NCBI GenBank assembly: GCA_964510785.1
Contig: CAZECM010000006.1
Location: 17,616 to 81,615 of the forward strand
From: JAAYZM01 sp964510785
Lineage (GTDB): Bacteria > Actinomycetota > Actinomycetes > Actinomycetales > Cellulomonadaceae
Direction of reading: 5' to 3'
DNA length: 64,000 nucleotides
The position numbers and the translations under genes were made by a program. The first letter of the stretch is position 1. Each line of letters opens with the position of its first letter. Positions 43,451-51,874 of the stretch are shown piece after piece. Below the pieces are notes generated by a model. That model saw only the letters and a program-made list of their open reading frames with translations, was not told the DNA's origin and did no database searches.

Positions 43451-44457
43451 CCCGCGCCCGGGCCCTCAGCTTCGGTGGCTTCGCCGCCGTCTTCGTCCTG
43501 CTCTTCGCGTTCCCCTACCTCGGCACCTCGGGGTACCAGGTGTCGCTCGCCTCGACGGTGCTCATCGCGGCCATCCTCGCGGCGACCGTCAACTTCCTCG
43601 CGGGAGACGGCGGCATGGCCTCGCTCGGCCACGGCGCCATCGCCGCGTCGGCCGCGTACGGCGCCGGGTGGGCCTCGATGCAGGGGCACAGCGTGACGAT
43701 GCAGGTCGTCCTCGCGATGGGCACCGGGATCGCCGTCTCGCTCGCCTACGGCTTGCTGTCGATGCGCACGAACGGCATCTACTTCCTCATGGTGACGCTC
43801 GCCGTCGGCATGGTCGTCTACGGCCTCGCCTACCGCCTGTCGAGCGTGACGCGCGGCGAGAACGGCATCACGGGCATCGCGCGTCCCGAGTTCCTCGCCG
43901 AGCCGTGGGCCTTCTACCTCTTCGTCGTCGTGTCCTTCCTCGCCGTGACGCTCGCGCTCCTGGTCGTGAGCCGCTCGCCGTTCGGCGCCGGCCTGCGGGG
44001 CATCCGCGACTCCGAGAGCCGGATGCGTAGCCTCGGCTACTACGTGCCGGCCTTCAAGCTCGTCGCGTTCATGATCTCGGGCACGATCGCGAGCTACGCG
44101 GGGCTGCTGTCCGTGTGGCACACGCACTTCGTGAGCCCGTCCTCGGCGGAGGTGCACCGCTCGGTGCTCCTCATCGTCATGGTCATCCTCGGTGGCCTCG
44201 GCACCACGATGGGCCCGCTCGTGGGCGCCACGATCGTCGTGCTCGTCGAGAACGTCCTGTCCAACTCGGTCGAGCGCTGGCCGACCGTCCTCGGCCTCAT
44301 CTTCGTGCTGGCCATCCTCTTCGCCCGCTCGGGACTCGTGGGTAGCGCCGCGAAGCTCGTCAAGCGGCTTCGCGACCGTTCCTCGCCGGGAAGACCCCCG
44401 GCCGACGACGTCGAACCCACGGACGCAACCGTGTCCGGCTCCAACCCGTCCGCATGA
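43447..44457 (+). CDS. livM: Branched-chain amino acid-type ABC transporter permease (LivM family)
   Basis: 336 residues. MASLGHGAIAASAAYGAG and GLRGIRDSESRMRSLGY are the LivM motifs, the latter being the cytoplasmic loop that contacts the ATPase; ILGGLGTTMGPLVGA follows. ATG 43447 overlaps the livH stop (ATGA). A hydrophilic tail of about 35 residues ends the protein. Confidence 0.9.
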   Translation: MTRARALSFGGFAAVFVLLFAFPYLGTSGYQVSLASTVLIAAILAATVNFLAGDGGMASLGHGAIAASAAYGAGWASMQGHSVTMQVVLAMGTGIAVSLAYGLLSMRTNGIYFLMVTLAVGMVVYGLAYRLSSVTRGENGITGIARPEFLAEPWAFYLFVVVSFLAVTLALLVVSRSPFGAGLRGIRDSESRMRSLGYYVPAFKLVAFMISGTIASYAGLLSVWHTHFVSPSSAEVHRSVLLIVMVILGGLGTTMGPLVGATIVVLVENVLSNSVERWPTVLGLIFVLAILFARSGLVGSAAKLVKRLRDRSSPGRPPADDVEPTDATVSGSNPSA

Positions 44458-44483
44458 CACGTAGTGACACGAAAGGAACTGCC

Positions 44484-45815
44484 ATGAAGTCAACAACGAA
44501 GTCGGCTCCCCGGCGGTGGGGTGCGCTCGCCGGGCTCGGCGCGGTGGCCGCGCTCGCGCTCGCGGCATGCGCACCCGCCGGGTCCGCCGACCCGACCACC
44601 CCCGCCCCCGAGACGTCGACCGACGCGGGTAGCGAGGAGCCCTCCGACGCCCCCGCCCCCGAGGGCGGCACGCTCAAGGTCGGCTACATCTCCCCGATCA
44701 CGGGCAACTTCGCGATCGCGGGCCAGGAGATGGTCGACGGCTGGAACCTGTACTGGGAGATCAACGGTGCCGAGGTGGGCGGCGTGACGGTCGAGACGAT
44801 CGTCGAGGACGACGCAGGCAACCCGGAGATGTCGCTCACGAAGGCCCGCAAGCTCGTCGAGTCGGACGGCGTGGACGTCGTCGTCGGCCCCCTGCTCGCG
44901 AACACGGCCCTCGCCACGGCGGCCTACACCTCCTCCGTCGGCATCCCCAACCTGCACCCCGTCGCCGCAGCGGACGACCTGACGCAGCGCGAGGCGAACG
45001 GCCTCACGCTCCGCACGGGCTCGATGTCCGGCTCGCAGATGAACTACCCCGGTGGCCAGTGGGCCGCCGAGGAGGGCCACAAGACGGCCGTCACGCTGTG
45101 CCCGGACTACGCGTTCGGCTGGGAGTCCTGCGCGGGCTTCAAGCAGGGCTTCGAGGCCAACGGCGGCGAGGTCACCACACAGATCTGGTACCCGAACGGC
45201 ACGTCGGACTTCGCGACGTACGTCTCGCAGATCCAGGCCGCGAACGCGGACATCGCCTTCGTCACGACGGCGGGCGGGGCGCCCGGTCCCGACTTCCTGC
45301 GCTCGTTCATGGGCCTCGGGCTGACGGAGTCGCAGGACCTCGTCATGAACTGCTGCGGCATGGACCAGGCGACGCTGCGCGCTCTCGGTGACGAGGTCGT
45401 GGGCTTCAAGTCGATCTCCTACTGGGCCGAGGGCCGCGTCTCGTCCGTGGTCGAGGCGTTCAACTCCGCGTACGGCGAGCGCTTCGAGGGCAAGATCCCC
45501 TCGGCGAACGTCGCGGGCGGCTACATGACGGCGAGCCTCGTCGCCAAGGTGCTCGAGGACAACGGCCTCGTCACCGGCGAGGACCTCGTCAGCGCGATCG
45601 GCGACATCTCGTTCGAGGACTCGGTGCTCGGCGCCGTGTCGTGGGACGAGTTCAACAACACGGTGGGCTCGGTCTACATCCGTGAGGTCCAGGAGCGGGA
45701 CGGCGTGCTGTACAACGTGCCGATCAAGGAGTTCCCGGCCGTGGACCAGTGGCTCGGTCTGGACCCGGACGAGGCCATGGCCCGCCCCACCTACTCCCAG
45801 AGCTTCCAGGGATAG
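44484..45815 (+). CDS. livK: Extracellular solute-binding lipoprotein of the Liv-type importer
   Basis: 443 residues. ATG 44484 follows AAAGGA; the signal peptide ends in the lipobox LALAAC, so the mature protein is lipid-anchored. A Thr/Pro/Glu linker precedes the type I periplasmic-binding fold (LKVGYISPITGNFAIAGQEM, VDVVVGPLLANTALATAAY). It delivers substrate to LivH-LivM. The binding pocket cannot be read with confidence. An unusually strong hairpin follows in the start of the next gene. Confidence 0.9.
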   Translation: MKSTTKSAPRRWGALAGLGAVAALALAACAPAGSADPTTPAPETSTDAGSEEPSDAPAPEGGTLKVGYISPITGNFAIAGQEMVDGWNLYWEINGAEVGGVTVETIVEDDAGNPEMSLTKARKLVESDGVDVVVGPLLANTALATAAYTSSVGIPNLHPVAAADDLTQREANGLTLRTGSMSGSQMNYPGGQWAAEEGHKTAVTLCPDYAFGWESCAGFKQGFEANGGEVTTQIWYPNGTSDFATYVSQIQAANADIAFVTTAGGAPGPDFLRSFMGLGLTESQDLVMNCCGMDQATLRALGDEVVGFKSISYWAEGRVSSVVEAFNSAYGERFEGKIPSANVAGGYMTASLVAKVLEDNGLVTGEDLVSAIGDISFEDSVLGAVSWDEFNNTVGSVYIREVQERDGVLYNVPIKEFPAVDQWLGLDPDEAMARPTYSQSFQG

Positions 45816-45821
45816 GTGAGC

Positions 45822-46622
45822 ATGTCTGTCACCACGGCGAAGGCCCCGGACCCGCAAGGGTCCGGGGCCCCGGCCCCCGTCCTCGTGGCGGACGGGCTGG
45901 GCAAGAGGTACGGCGGCGTGCAGGCGGTCGACGGCATCTCGTTGACGATGCACGCGGGCGAGCGGATCGGCGTCATCGGCCCCAACGGTGCCGGCAAGAC
46001 GACGCTGTTCAAGATGCTCGCCGGTGACGAGCTGCCGACGTCGGGCACGGTCGAGATCTTCGGCCGCGACGTCACGAAGATCGGCACGGCACGCCGGGCC
46101 CGTCTCGGCGTGGGGCGCACGTTCCAGGTGTCCAACCTGTTCAAGGACATGACGGTGCTCGACAACGCGCGCGTCGCCGCGCGCGGGGGGACGGCGAAGG
46201 CGCGCGTGTTCTGGCGCCCGCAGCGGCCCCAGGACGAGGTGGCCGTGCGGGCCCGCGCCGCGCTCGAGTCGGTGGGCCTGTCCGACCGGCTCGAGGACAC
46301 CGTCGCGGACCTGTCCCACGGCGAGCAGCGCCAGCTCGAGATCGCGATGGCGCTCGTGAGCGAGCCCAAGATCCTGCTCCTCGACGAGCCGGCCGCCGGC
46401 CTGTCCGCTGTCGAGCGAGCGACGCTCAAGCAGCTCATCTCCGACCTGCCGCGCACGTTGCCGATCCTGCTGATCGAGCACGACATGACCCTCGCGCTCG
46501 GTCTCACCGACCGGGTCATGTGCATGGAGAACGGCCACCACGTCATCACGGGCACGCCCGAAGAGGTCCGTGCGAACGAGACGGTCAAGGAGATCTACCT
46601 CGGAAGGCGTGACAAGAAGTGA
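45822..46622 (+). CDS. livG: ABC transporter ATP-binding protein (LivG family)
   Basis: 266 residues. Walker A GPNGAGKTT, signature LSHGEQRQLEIAMAL, Walker B KILLLDEPAAGLS, and the switch His in LLIEHDM. RLGVGRTFQVSNLFKDMTV is typical of LivG. ATG 45822 is preceded by GGTGAG; GTG 45816 is also possible, as is GTG 45885, just beyond the hairpin at 45842-45869. The choice decides whether the hairpin is coding or intercistronic. Confidence 0.9.
   Translation: MSVTTAKAPDPQGSGAPAPVLVADGLGKRYGGVQAVDGISLTMHAGERIGVIGPNGAGKTTLFKMLAGDELPTSGTVEIFGRDVTKIGTARRARLGVGRTFQVSNLFKDMTVLDNARVAARGGTAKARVFWRPQRPQDEVAVRARAALESVGLSDRLEDTVADLSHGEQRQLEIAMALVSEPKILLLDEPAAGLSAVERATLKQLISDLPRTLPILLIEHDMTLALGLTDRVMCMENGHHVITGTPEEVRANETVKEIYLGRRDKK
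45842..45869 (+). promoter_or_regulatory. GCAA-tetraloop hairpin at the livK-livG junction
   Basis: GGCCCCGGACCC (45842-45853), loop GCAA, and a perfect 12-bp complement. It may protect the binding-protein message or lower expression of the ATPase genes, as intercistronic hairpins do in other importer operons. Confidence 0.6.
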
Positions 46623-47335
46623 GTCTTGAGGTCACCGGCCTGCACGTCGGCTACGCGACGGCCCAGGTCCTGCACGGTGTCGACTTCACGGTCGGCGACG
46701 CCGAGTCCGTCGCACTGCTCGGCCGCAACGGCATGGGCAAGACGACGCTCGTGCGGACCATCTGCGGGCTCCGCCCCCCGACGGTGTCGCAAGGCACGAT
46801 CGTGTTCGACGGCGCCGACATCACGCGCAAGTCCTCGTTCCTCATCTCCCGCGCGGGGATCTCCGTGGTCCCGCAGGGCCGGCGGGTGTTCGGGTCCCTC
46901 ACGACCCTCGAGAACCTCACCGTGGTGCCACGGCGCCGGGCCGCCGCCGCGAAGGAGCCGTGGACGGTCGAGCGGGTCTTCGAGTTCTTCCCTCGGCTCG
47001 CCGAGCGGTCGAAGTCGATGGCGCGGTCGCTCTCGGGCGGCGAGCAGCAGATGCTCGCGATCGGCCGGGCGCTCATGACCAACCCGAGCCTGCTCATCAT
47101 GGACGAGCCCAGCGAGGGCCTCGCGCCGAGCGTGCTCGACGTCATCCAGGACCGGCTCGCGGGACTGCGCGCGTCGGGCCTGTCGATCCTCATCGCCGAG
47201 CAGAACGTCGACCTCGCGCTCGACATCGCCGAGCGGGTCATCATCATCGACGACACGGGACGCTCGGCGTGGTCCGGCCTCGTCGCTGACCTGCGCAGCG
47301 ACCCCGCCCCGCTCGAGCGGTACCTCAGCATCTGA
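46619..47335 (+). CDS. livF: ABC transporter ATP-binding protein (LivF family)
   Basis: 238 residues. Walker A GRNGMGKTT (the LivF form), signature LSGGEQQMLAIGRAL, Walker B LLIMDEPSEGL, and QNVDLALDIAERV. GTG 46619 overlaps the livG stop (GTGA). With LivG it powers the importer. Confidence 0.92.
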   Translation: MSLEVTGLHVGYATAQVLHGVDFTVGDAESVALLGRNGMGKTTLVRTICGLRPPTVSQGTIVFDGADITRKSSFLISRAGISVVPQGRRVFGSLTTLENLTVVPRRRAAAAKEPWTVERVFEFFPRLAERSKSMARSLSGGEQQMLAIGRALMTNPSLLIMDEPSEGLAPSVLDVIQDRLAGLRASGLSILIAEQNVDLALDIAERVIIIDDTGRSAWSGLVADLRSDPAPLERYLSI

Positions 47336-47346
47336 AGGGTGTGAAC

Positions 47347-48993
47347 GTGTTCACGACAGCCTCGGCGGGCGCCCTGCCCGTCGTCGACCTCGTCCTTCGT
47401 GGCGGGCGCATCTCGACGTTCGCCCTGGAGGGCGAGGGTCCGGTCGAGGTCTCCGCCGTCGCCCTCGCGGGGGGCAGGGTCGTGGCGATCGGGTCCGACG
47501 ACGAGCTCGCGCCGCTCGCCGCCCTCGCGGCCCGGGTCGTGGACCTCGACGGCCGGCGCGTGCTGCCGGGGCTCAACGACTCCCACATCCACGCGGTGCG
47601 TGGTGGCGTCTCGTGGACGCGCACGGTGCACTGGGAGGACGTGCGCTCGCTCGACGACGGCCTCGAGCGGCTGCGTGCCGACGCCGCGGGGCGGCCGCCG
47701 GGCGAGTGGGTCGCCGTCGTCGGCGGCTGGCACTCCTCCCAGCTCGCGGAAGGCCGCGCGCCCACGCGCGCCGAGCTCGACGCCGCGGTCCCCGACCACC
47801 CCGTCTACGTGCAGGAGCTCTACGACCGCGGCGTGCTCAACACCGCGGGGCTGCGCGCGTGCGGCTGGGACGACGGTTCGGCCGACCCGCCCCGCGGCAC
47901 GCTCGTGCGTGACGCCGCGGGCCTGCTCACGGGCGAGGTGCACGGCGTGGGTGCGTTCGCCGTACCGCTCGCCCAGGCGCTCGTGGCCGACGACGGCGAG
48001 GCCGAGGCCGGTGTCGTCGCGATGAACGCCGTGCTGGCGCGCCACGGACTGACCGGCGTGGTCGACGGTGGCGGCCTGCTGGTCACCCCGCGCGACTACG
48101 ACCCGCTCTACGCGGTGTGGCGGCGCGGCGAGCTCGACGTGCGTACGCGCACCTTCGTCTCGGCCTGGAACCGCGGCGGCGAGGTCGAGGACATCGACCG
48201 GCTCACGACCCTGGTCCAGCCCGACAGCGGGGACGGGATGCTCCGCGTCGTCGGCGTCGGCGAGATCCCGCACCTCGGTTGTCACGACATGGAGGGTCTC
48301 GACCCGTTCGCCGTGCCGGACGCCGCCTACGACGAGCTCGTCGAGATCGTGCGGCTGTGCGCCGCGCGCGGCTGGCGGATGAGCGTGCACGCCGTGCTCG
48401 ACGCGACCCTTGGCCGGATCCTCGACGCGTGGGAGCAGGTCGAGCGCGAGACCGGGCTCGTGGCCGGCCGCGGCTTCTCGATCGTGCACGCCGACGAGGC
48501 GTCGCGCGCGAACCTCGAGCGGCTCGCCCGGCTCGGCGCGGGCGTGCTCGTGCAGAACCGGCTCGTGCTCAAGGGCTCCGACTACGTCGAGACGTGGGGC
48601 CCGGAGGCGACCGCGTCCGCGCCGCCGATCGGGGACATGCGCGAGCTCGGGCTCGTGATCGGTGGCGGCACCGACGCGACGCGCGCCAACTGGTTCTCGC
48701 CGTGGACCGCGATCTGGTGGCTCGTCACGGGCGGGACGCTCGACGGCCACGGCGTGCGCGACGCGCGGCACCGCATGTCGCGGGACGAGGCGCTCGCCGC
48801 CTACACGCGCGACGCGGCGTGGTTCACGGGGGAGCAGGGCCACCGCGGTCGGCTGCTCCCCGGCTACGACGCAGACATGTGCGTCCCGAGCGCCGACCCC
48901 TTCGAGTGCGCCGACGACGAGCTTCCCGCGATCCTGAGCGACCTGACCGTGATGGGCGGACGCGTCACCTACGCGTCGAGCGCCTTCCCCTGA
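47347..48993 (+). CDS. Amidohydrolase family 3 (YtcJ-like)
   Basis: 548 residues. The metal-binding HxH is in GLNDSHIHAVRGG; further ligands are in SVHAVLDATLG, IVHADEA and GGGTDATRANWF. This is the D-aminoacylase/YtcJ branch, whose members cleave amides, carbamates or cyclic imides. GTG 47347 has GAAGGG 7 nt upstream and is preferred to GTG 47341. It follows livF by 11 nt, so it is in the importer operon and probably acts on the imported compound. Confidence 0.85.
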   Translation: MFTTASAGALPVVDLVLRGGRISTFALEGEGPVEVSAVALAGGRVVAIGSDDELAPLAALAARVVDLDGRRVLPGLNDSHIHAVRGGVSWTRTVHWEDVRSLDDGLERLRADAAGRPPGEWVAVVGGWHSSQLAEGRAPTRAELDAAVPDHPVYVQELYDRGVLNTAGLRACGWDDGSADPPRGTLVRDAAGLLTGEVHGVGAFAVPLAQALVADDGEAEAGVVAMNAVLARHGLTGVVDGGGLLVTPRDYDPLYAVWRRGELDVRTRTFVSAWNRGGEVEDIDRLTTLVQPDSGDGMLRVVGVGEIPHLGCHDMEGLDPFAVPDAAYDELVEIVRLCAARGWRMSVHAVLDATLGRILDAWEQVERETGLVAGRGFSIVHADEASRANLERLARLGAGVLVQNRLVLKGSDYVETWGPEATASAPPIGDMRELGLVIGGGTDATRANWFSPWTAIWWLVTGGTLDGHGVRDARHRMSRDEALAAYTRDAAWFTGEQGHRGRLLPGYDADMCVPSADPFECADDELPAILSDLTVMGGRVTYASSAFP

Positions 48994-49020
48994 CCCCTAC
49001 ACCGAGCCTGGAGGTTCACC

Positions 49021-49485
49021 GTGTCCGAAGTCCCCGTCCCCCGCCTGGTGGGCAATGCCGAGATCATCCACCACGAGGGCTATGACGAGTCGATCGTCAG
49101 CCCCTTCGTCCCGGCGGTCCGGGTGGTGAACAATGCCAGGCTCGTGTTCATCAGCGGGGTCATGGGGGCCCCCGTGTACCACGACCACCCGCACGACCCG
49201 GCCGTGTTCGACGCGATGCCGATGGACGCCGCGGGACAGGTCGTCAACGCGTTCCACCACCTCGACCTGGCGCTGGCGGCCTCGGGCTGCGAGCGGCACG
49301 ACGTCGTCAACATGATCCGGTTCTTCTCGCACGTCGAGGAGGACCAGGACGTCGTCAACGCCTACCAGAAGGAGTGGTTCGGCGGGCACATCCCGACGAG
49401 CACCACGGTCGAGGTGGTGCGGTTCGCGACCGACCCGCGCCTGCGGTTCGAGTTCCACGTCGTGGCGGCTGCGCCCGGCGCCTGA
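49021..49485 (+). CDS. Rid-family (YjgF/YER057c/UK114) protein, non-canonical
   Basis: 154 residues. Fold markers include NARLVFISGVMG and DVVNMIRFFSHVEEDQDVVNAYQKEWF. The Arg that lets RidA hydrolyse imines (in PxR before the TTVEV strand) is replaced: the sequence reads HIPTSTTVEVVRF. It therefore belongs to one of the Rid groups with altered or unknown activity. GTG 49021 follows GGAGG. Downstream in the importer operon. Confidence 0.82.
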   Translation: MSEVPVPRLVGNAEIIHHEGYDESIVSPFVPAVRVVNNARLVFISGVMGAPVYHDHPHDPAVFDAMPMDAAGQVVNAFHHLDLALAASGCERHDVVNMIRFFSHVEEDQDVVNAYQKEWFGGHIPTSTTVEVVRFATDPRLRFEFHVVAAAPGA

Positions 49486-49561
49486 CCGGTTCGCGGCCGG
49501 GGGTCGCCCCCCTGACCCCGGTCGCGGACCTTGACTTCCACCCGTACCACCCACCATCATT

Positions 49562-49573
49562 GCAAACGATTGC
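49562..49573. promoter_or_regulatory. Second LacI-type operator, GCAAACGATTGC
   Basis: It differs by one base from the operator in the importer promoter, is 54 nt before the start codon of the dehydrogenase, and follows a TTGACT at 49531. A shared repressor of the two operons is likely. Confidence 0.55.
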
Positions 49574-49626
49574 GTACCATTCTCGAGCTCGACGCGACGA
49601 GGCGTCGAACCACAAAGGAGCTTGTT

Positions 49627-50562
49627 GTGACTGACACGAAACCCACTGTCGGCTGGATCGGCGCGGGCCGGATGGGCTTCCAGCTGGCCAAGCGACTGCT
49701 CGACGCCGGATACGACGTCGCGGTCTACAACCGCACGCGTGCCAAGGCCGAGCCGCTGACCGAGTTCGGCGCGACCGTCGTCGACAACCCCGTCGAGCTC
49801 GCCGGCCGCGACATCGTCTTCTCGATGGTCTCGGCCGACAAGGACCTGCAGCACGTCATGCTCGGCGAGGGCGGCCTGCTGACGGACCCGGACACGACCC
49901 CGAAGTTCGTCGGCGACGCCTCTACGGTGTCCGTCGGGGCGAGCGAGATCGTGCGGGCCGCCGCGGAGGAGCGCGGCGTCGGCTTCCTCGCGACCCCCGT
50001 CTCGGGCAACCCCGCCGTCATCGCCGCGGGCAAGCTCACCGTCGCCGCGTCCGGGCCCCGCGAGGCCTACGACGTGGTCGCGCCGTTGCTCTCGACGTGG
50101 GGCCGCGGCGTGACCTACGTGGGCGAGGGCGAGGTGGCGCGCATCGTGAAGATCGCCCACAACGTCTTCCTCGGCGTCGTCATCCAGTCGATGGCGGAGA
50201 TCACGGTGCTCGCGGAGAAGGCCGGCGTGAAGCGCGCCGACTTCCTCGCGTTCCTCAACGACTCCGTGATGGGCTCGGTGTTCACGCAGTACAAGACGCC
50301 GGCGCTCGTGAACCTCGACTTCGCGCCCACGTTCACGCCCGTGCTGCTGCAGAAGGACTTCGACCTCGGCCTCGGCGCCGCGAAAGACCTTGGTGTGGTG
50401 ATGCCGGTGGCCGCCGTGACGCGCAACCTCGTGGCGCAAGAGGTCGGCAACGGCAACACCGAGCAGGACTTCGCCTCGCTCATCCTCACCATCGCTCGCG
50501 GGTCCGGCCTCGACATCGCGTCCGAGAACGCCGCCGTGACCGACGGGCTCGAGGCGGTCTGA
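49627..50562 (+). CDS. 3-hydroxyisobutyrate dehydrogenase-like NAD(P)-binding protein
   Basis: 311 residues of the beta-hydroxyacid dehydrogenase family: VGWIGAGRMGFQLAKRLL (dinucleotide binding), DASTVSVGASEIV (substrate loop) and RIVKIAHNVFLG with the catalytic Lys. Substrate may be a 3-hydroxyacid, tartronate semialdehyde or an imine, since imine reductases share this fold. GTG 49627 has AAAGGAG upstream. It heads the unit continuing into the second M24 gene 1 nt later. Confidence 0.85.
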   Translation: MTDTKPTVGWIGAGRMGFQLAKRLLDAGYDVAVYNRTRAKAEPLTEFGATVVDNPVELAGRDIVFSMVSADKDLQHVMLGEGGLLTDPDTTPKFVGDASTVSVGASEIVRAAAEERGVGFLATPVSGNPAVIAAGKLTVAASGPREAYDVVAPLLSTWGRGVTYVGEGEVARIVKIAHNVFLGVVIQSMAEITVLAEKAGVKRADFLAFLNDSVMGSVFTQYKTPALVNLDFAPTFTPVLLQKDFDLGLGAAKDLGVVMPVAAVTRNLVAQEVGNGNTEQDFASLILTIARGSGLDIASENAAVTDGLEAV

Positions 50563-50563
50563 C

Positions 50564-51874
50564 ATGAGCCACCACGGCCACCAGCAGGGCGGGAGCCGGG
50601 CGTTCGAGCGCCCGAGCACCCGCCCCGCCGGGGTCCGCCCGCTGGGCGCCCCCGGCCAGACCGCGGTCGACTACGAGCACCGCGTCGACTTCGAGCGGCT
50701 GCGCCGGTACCGGCTCGGGCGCGCGCAGGCCGCGCTCGAGGCGAGCACGTGCGGTGCCTTCCTCCTCTTCGACTTCTACAACATCCGCTACACCACGCAG
50801 ACGTGGATCGGCGGGGCGCTCGGCGACAAGATGATCCGCTACGCCCTGCTGCTGCCCGGCCAGGACCCGATCCTCTGGGACTTCGGCTCCGCCGTGCGCC
50901 ACCACAAGCTGTACTCCGACTGGATGCCGGAGGAGAACCACCGGCCCGGCTTCCTCGGCTTCCGCGGTGCGGTGGCTCCCGAGGGCGGCGCCGACCTCAT
51001 GGTGGACGCCGTCAAGGAGATCAAGGCGCTCCTCGTCGAGGCCGGCGTGGCCGACGCGCCGTTGGGCCTCGACATCGTCGAGCCGCCGTTCCTCTTCGAG
51101 CTCGAGCGCCAGGGCATCCGAATCGCGGACGCACAGCAGCCCATGCTCGACGCCCGGGTCATCAAGAACACGGACGAGATCATGCTGCTCAACCAGGCGG
51201 CGGCGATGGTCGATGGCGTCTACCAGGACATCGTCGACGCCTTGCGGCCCGGGGTGCGCGAGAACGAGATCGTGGCCCTCGCCAACAAGCGGCTCTACGA
51301 GTACGGCAGCGACCAGGTCGAGGCCATCAACGCGATCTCCGGCGAACGGTGCAACCCGCACCCGCACAACTTCACCGACCGCATCATCCGGCCCGGTGAC
51401 CAGGCGTTCTTCGACATCATCCACTCCTACATGGGCTACCGGACGTGCTACTACCGGACCTTCGGCGTCGGGTGGGCCACCGAGAGCCAGCAGGACGCGT
51501 ACAAGCAGGCTCGCGAGTGGATGGACACCGCGCTCGACGCGCTGCGCCCCGGCGTGGGCACCGACGAGGTCGCGGCCGTGCTGCCCAAGGCGCAGGACTT
51601 CGGCTTCGACTCGGAGCTCGCGGCGTTCGGGCTGCAGTTCGCCCACGGGCTCGGCCTCGGGCTGCACGAGCGGCCGATCATTTCGCGCCTGAACTCGATG
51701 AAGGACCCGGTCGAGCTGCAGGTGGGCATGGTGTTCGCGATGGAGACCTACTGCCCCGCCTCCGACGGCACGTCCGCTGCCCGCATCGAGGAAGAGGTGG
51801 TCGTCACCGACTACGGGATCGAGGTGCTCACGAAGTTCCCCGCCCAGGATCTCTTCGTGGCGAACCCGTACTGA
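50564..51874 (+). CDS. M24/creatinase-fold hydrolase, paralogue 2
   Basis: 436 residues, clearly homologous along its length to 39863-41251 (both have VNAISGERC/INAISGERC, PHPH and RPGVREN). The metal motif reads FFDIIHSYMGYRTCYYRTF, again with Cys in place of the second Asp. Unlike paralogue 1, it keeps both histidines in AHGLGLGLHERP. Glu ligands are in AMETYC and ARIEEE. A paired enzyme acting on a related intermediate is likely. Confidence 0.82.
   Translation: MSHHGHQQGGSRAFERPSTRPAGVRPLGAPGQTAVDYEHRVDFERLRRYRLGRAQAALEASTCGAFLLFDFYNIRYTTQTWIGGALGDKMIRYALLLPGQDPILWDFGSAVRHHKLYSDWMPEENHRPGFLGFRGAVAPEGGADLMVDAVKEIKALLVEAGVADAPLGLDIVEPPFLFELERQGIRIADAQQPMLDARVIKNTDEIMLLNQAAAMVDGVYQDIVDALRPGVRENEIVALANKRLYEYGSDQVEAINAISGERCNPHPHNFTDRIIRPGDQAFFDIIHSYMGYRTCYYRTFGVGWATESQQDAYKQAREWMDTALDALRPGVGTDEVAAVLPKAQDFGFDSELAAFGLQFAHGLGLGLHERPIISRLNSMKDPVELQVGMVFAMETYCPASDGTSAARIEEEVVVTDYGIEVLTKFPAQDLFVANPY

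Noticed and set aside
39863..51874. DMSP lyase DddP for the M24-fold proteins
   Set aside because: The fold and the NIRYA segment are shared, but the metal-ligand pattern differs and no other DMSP genes are present.
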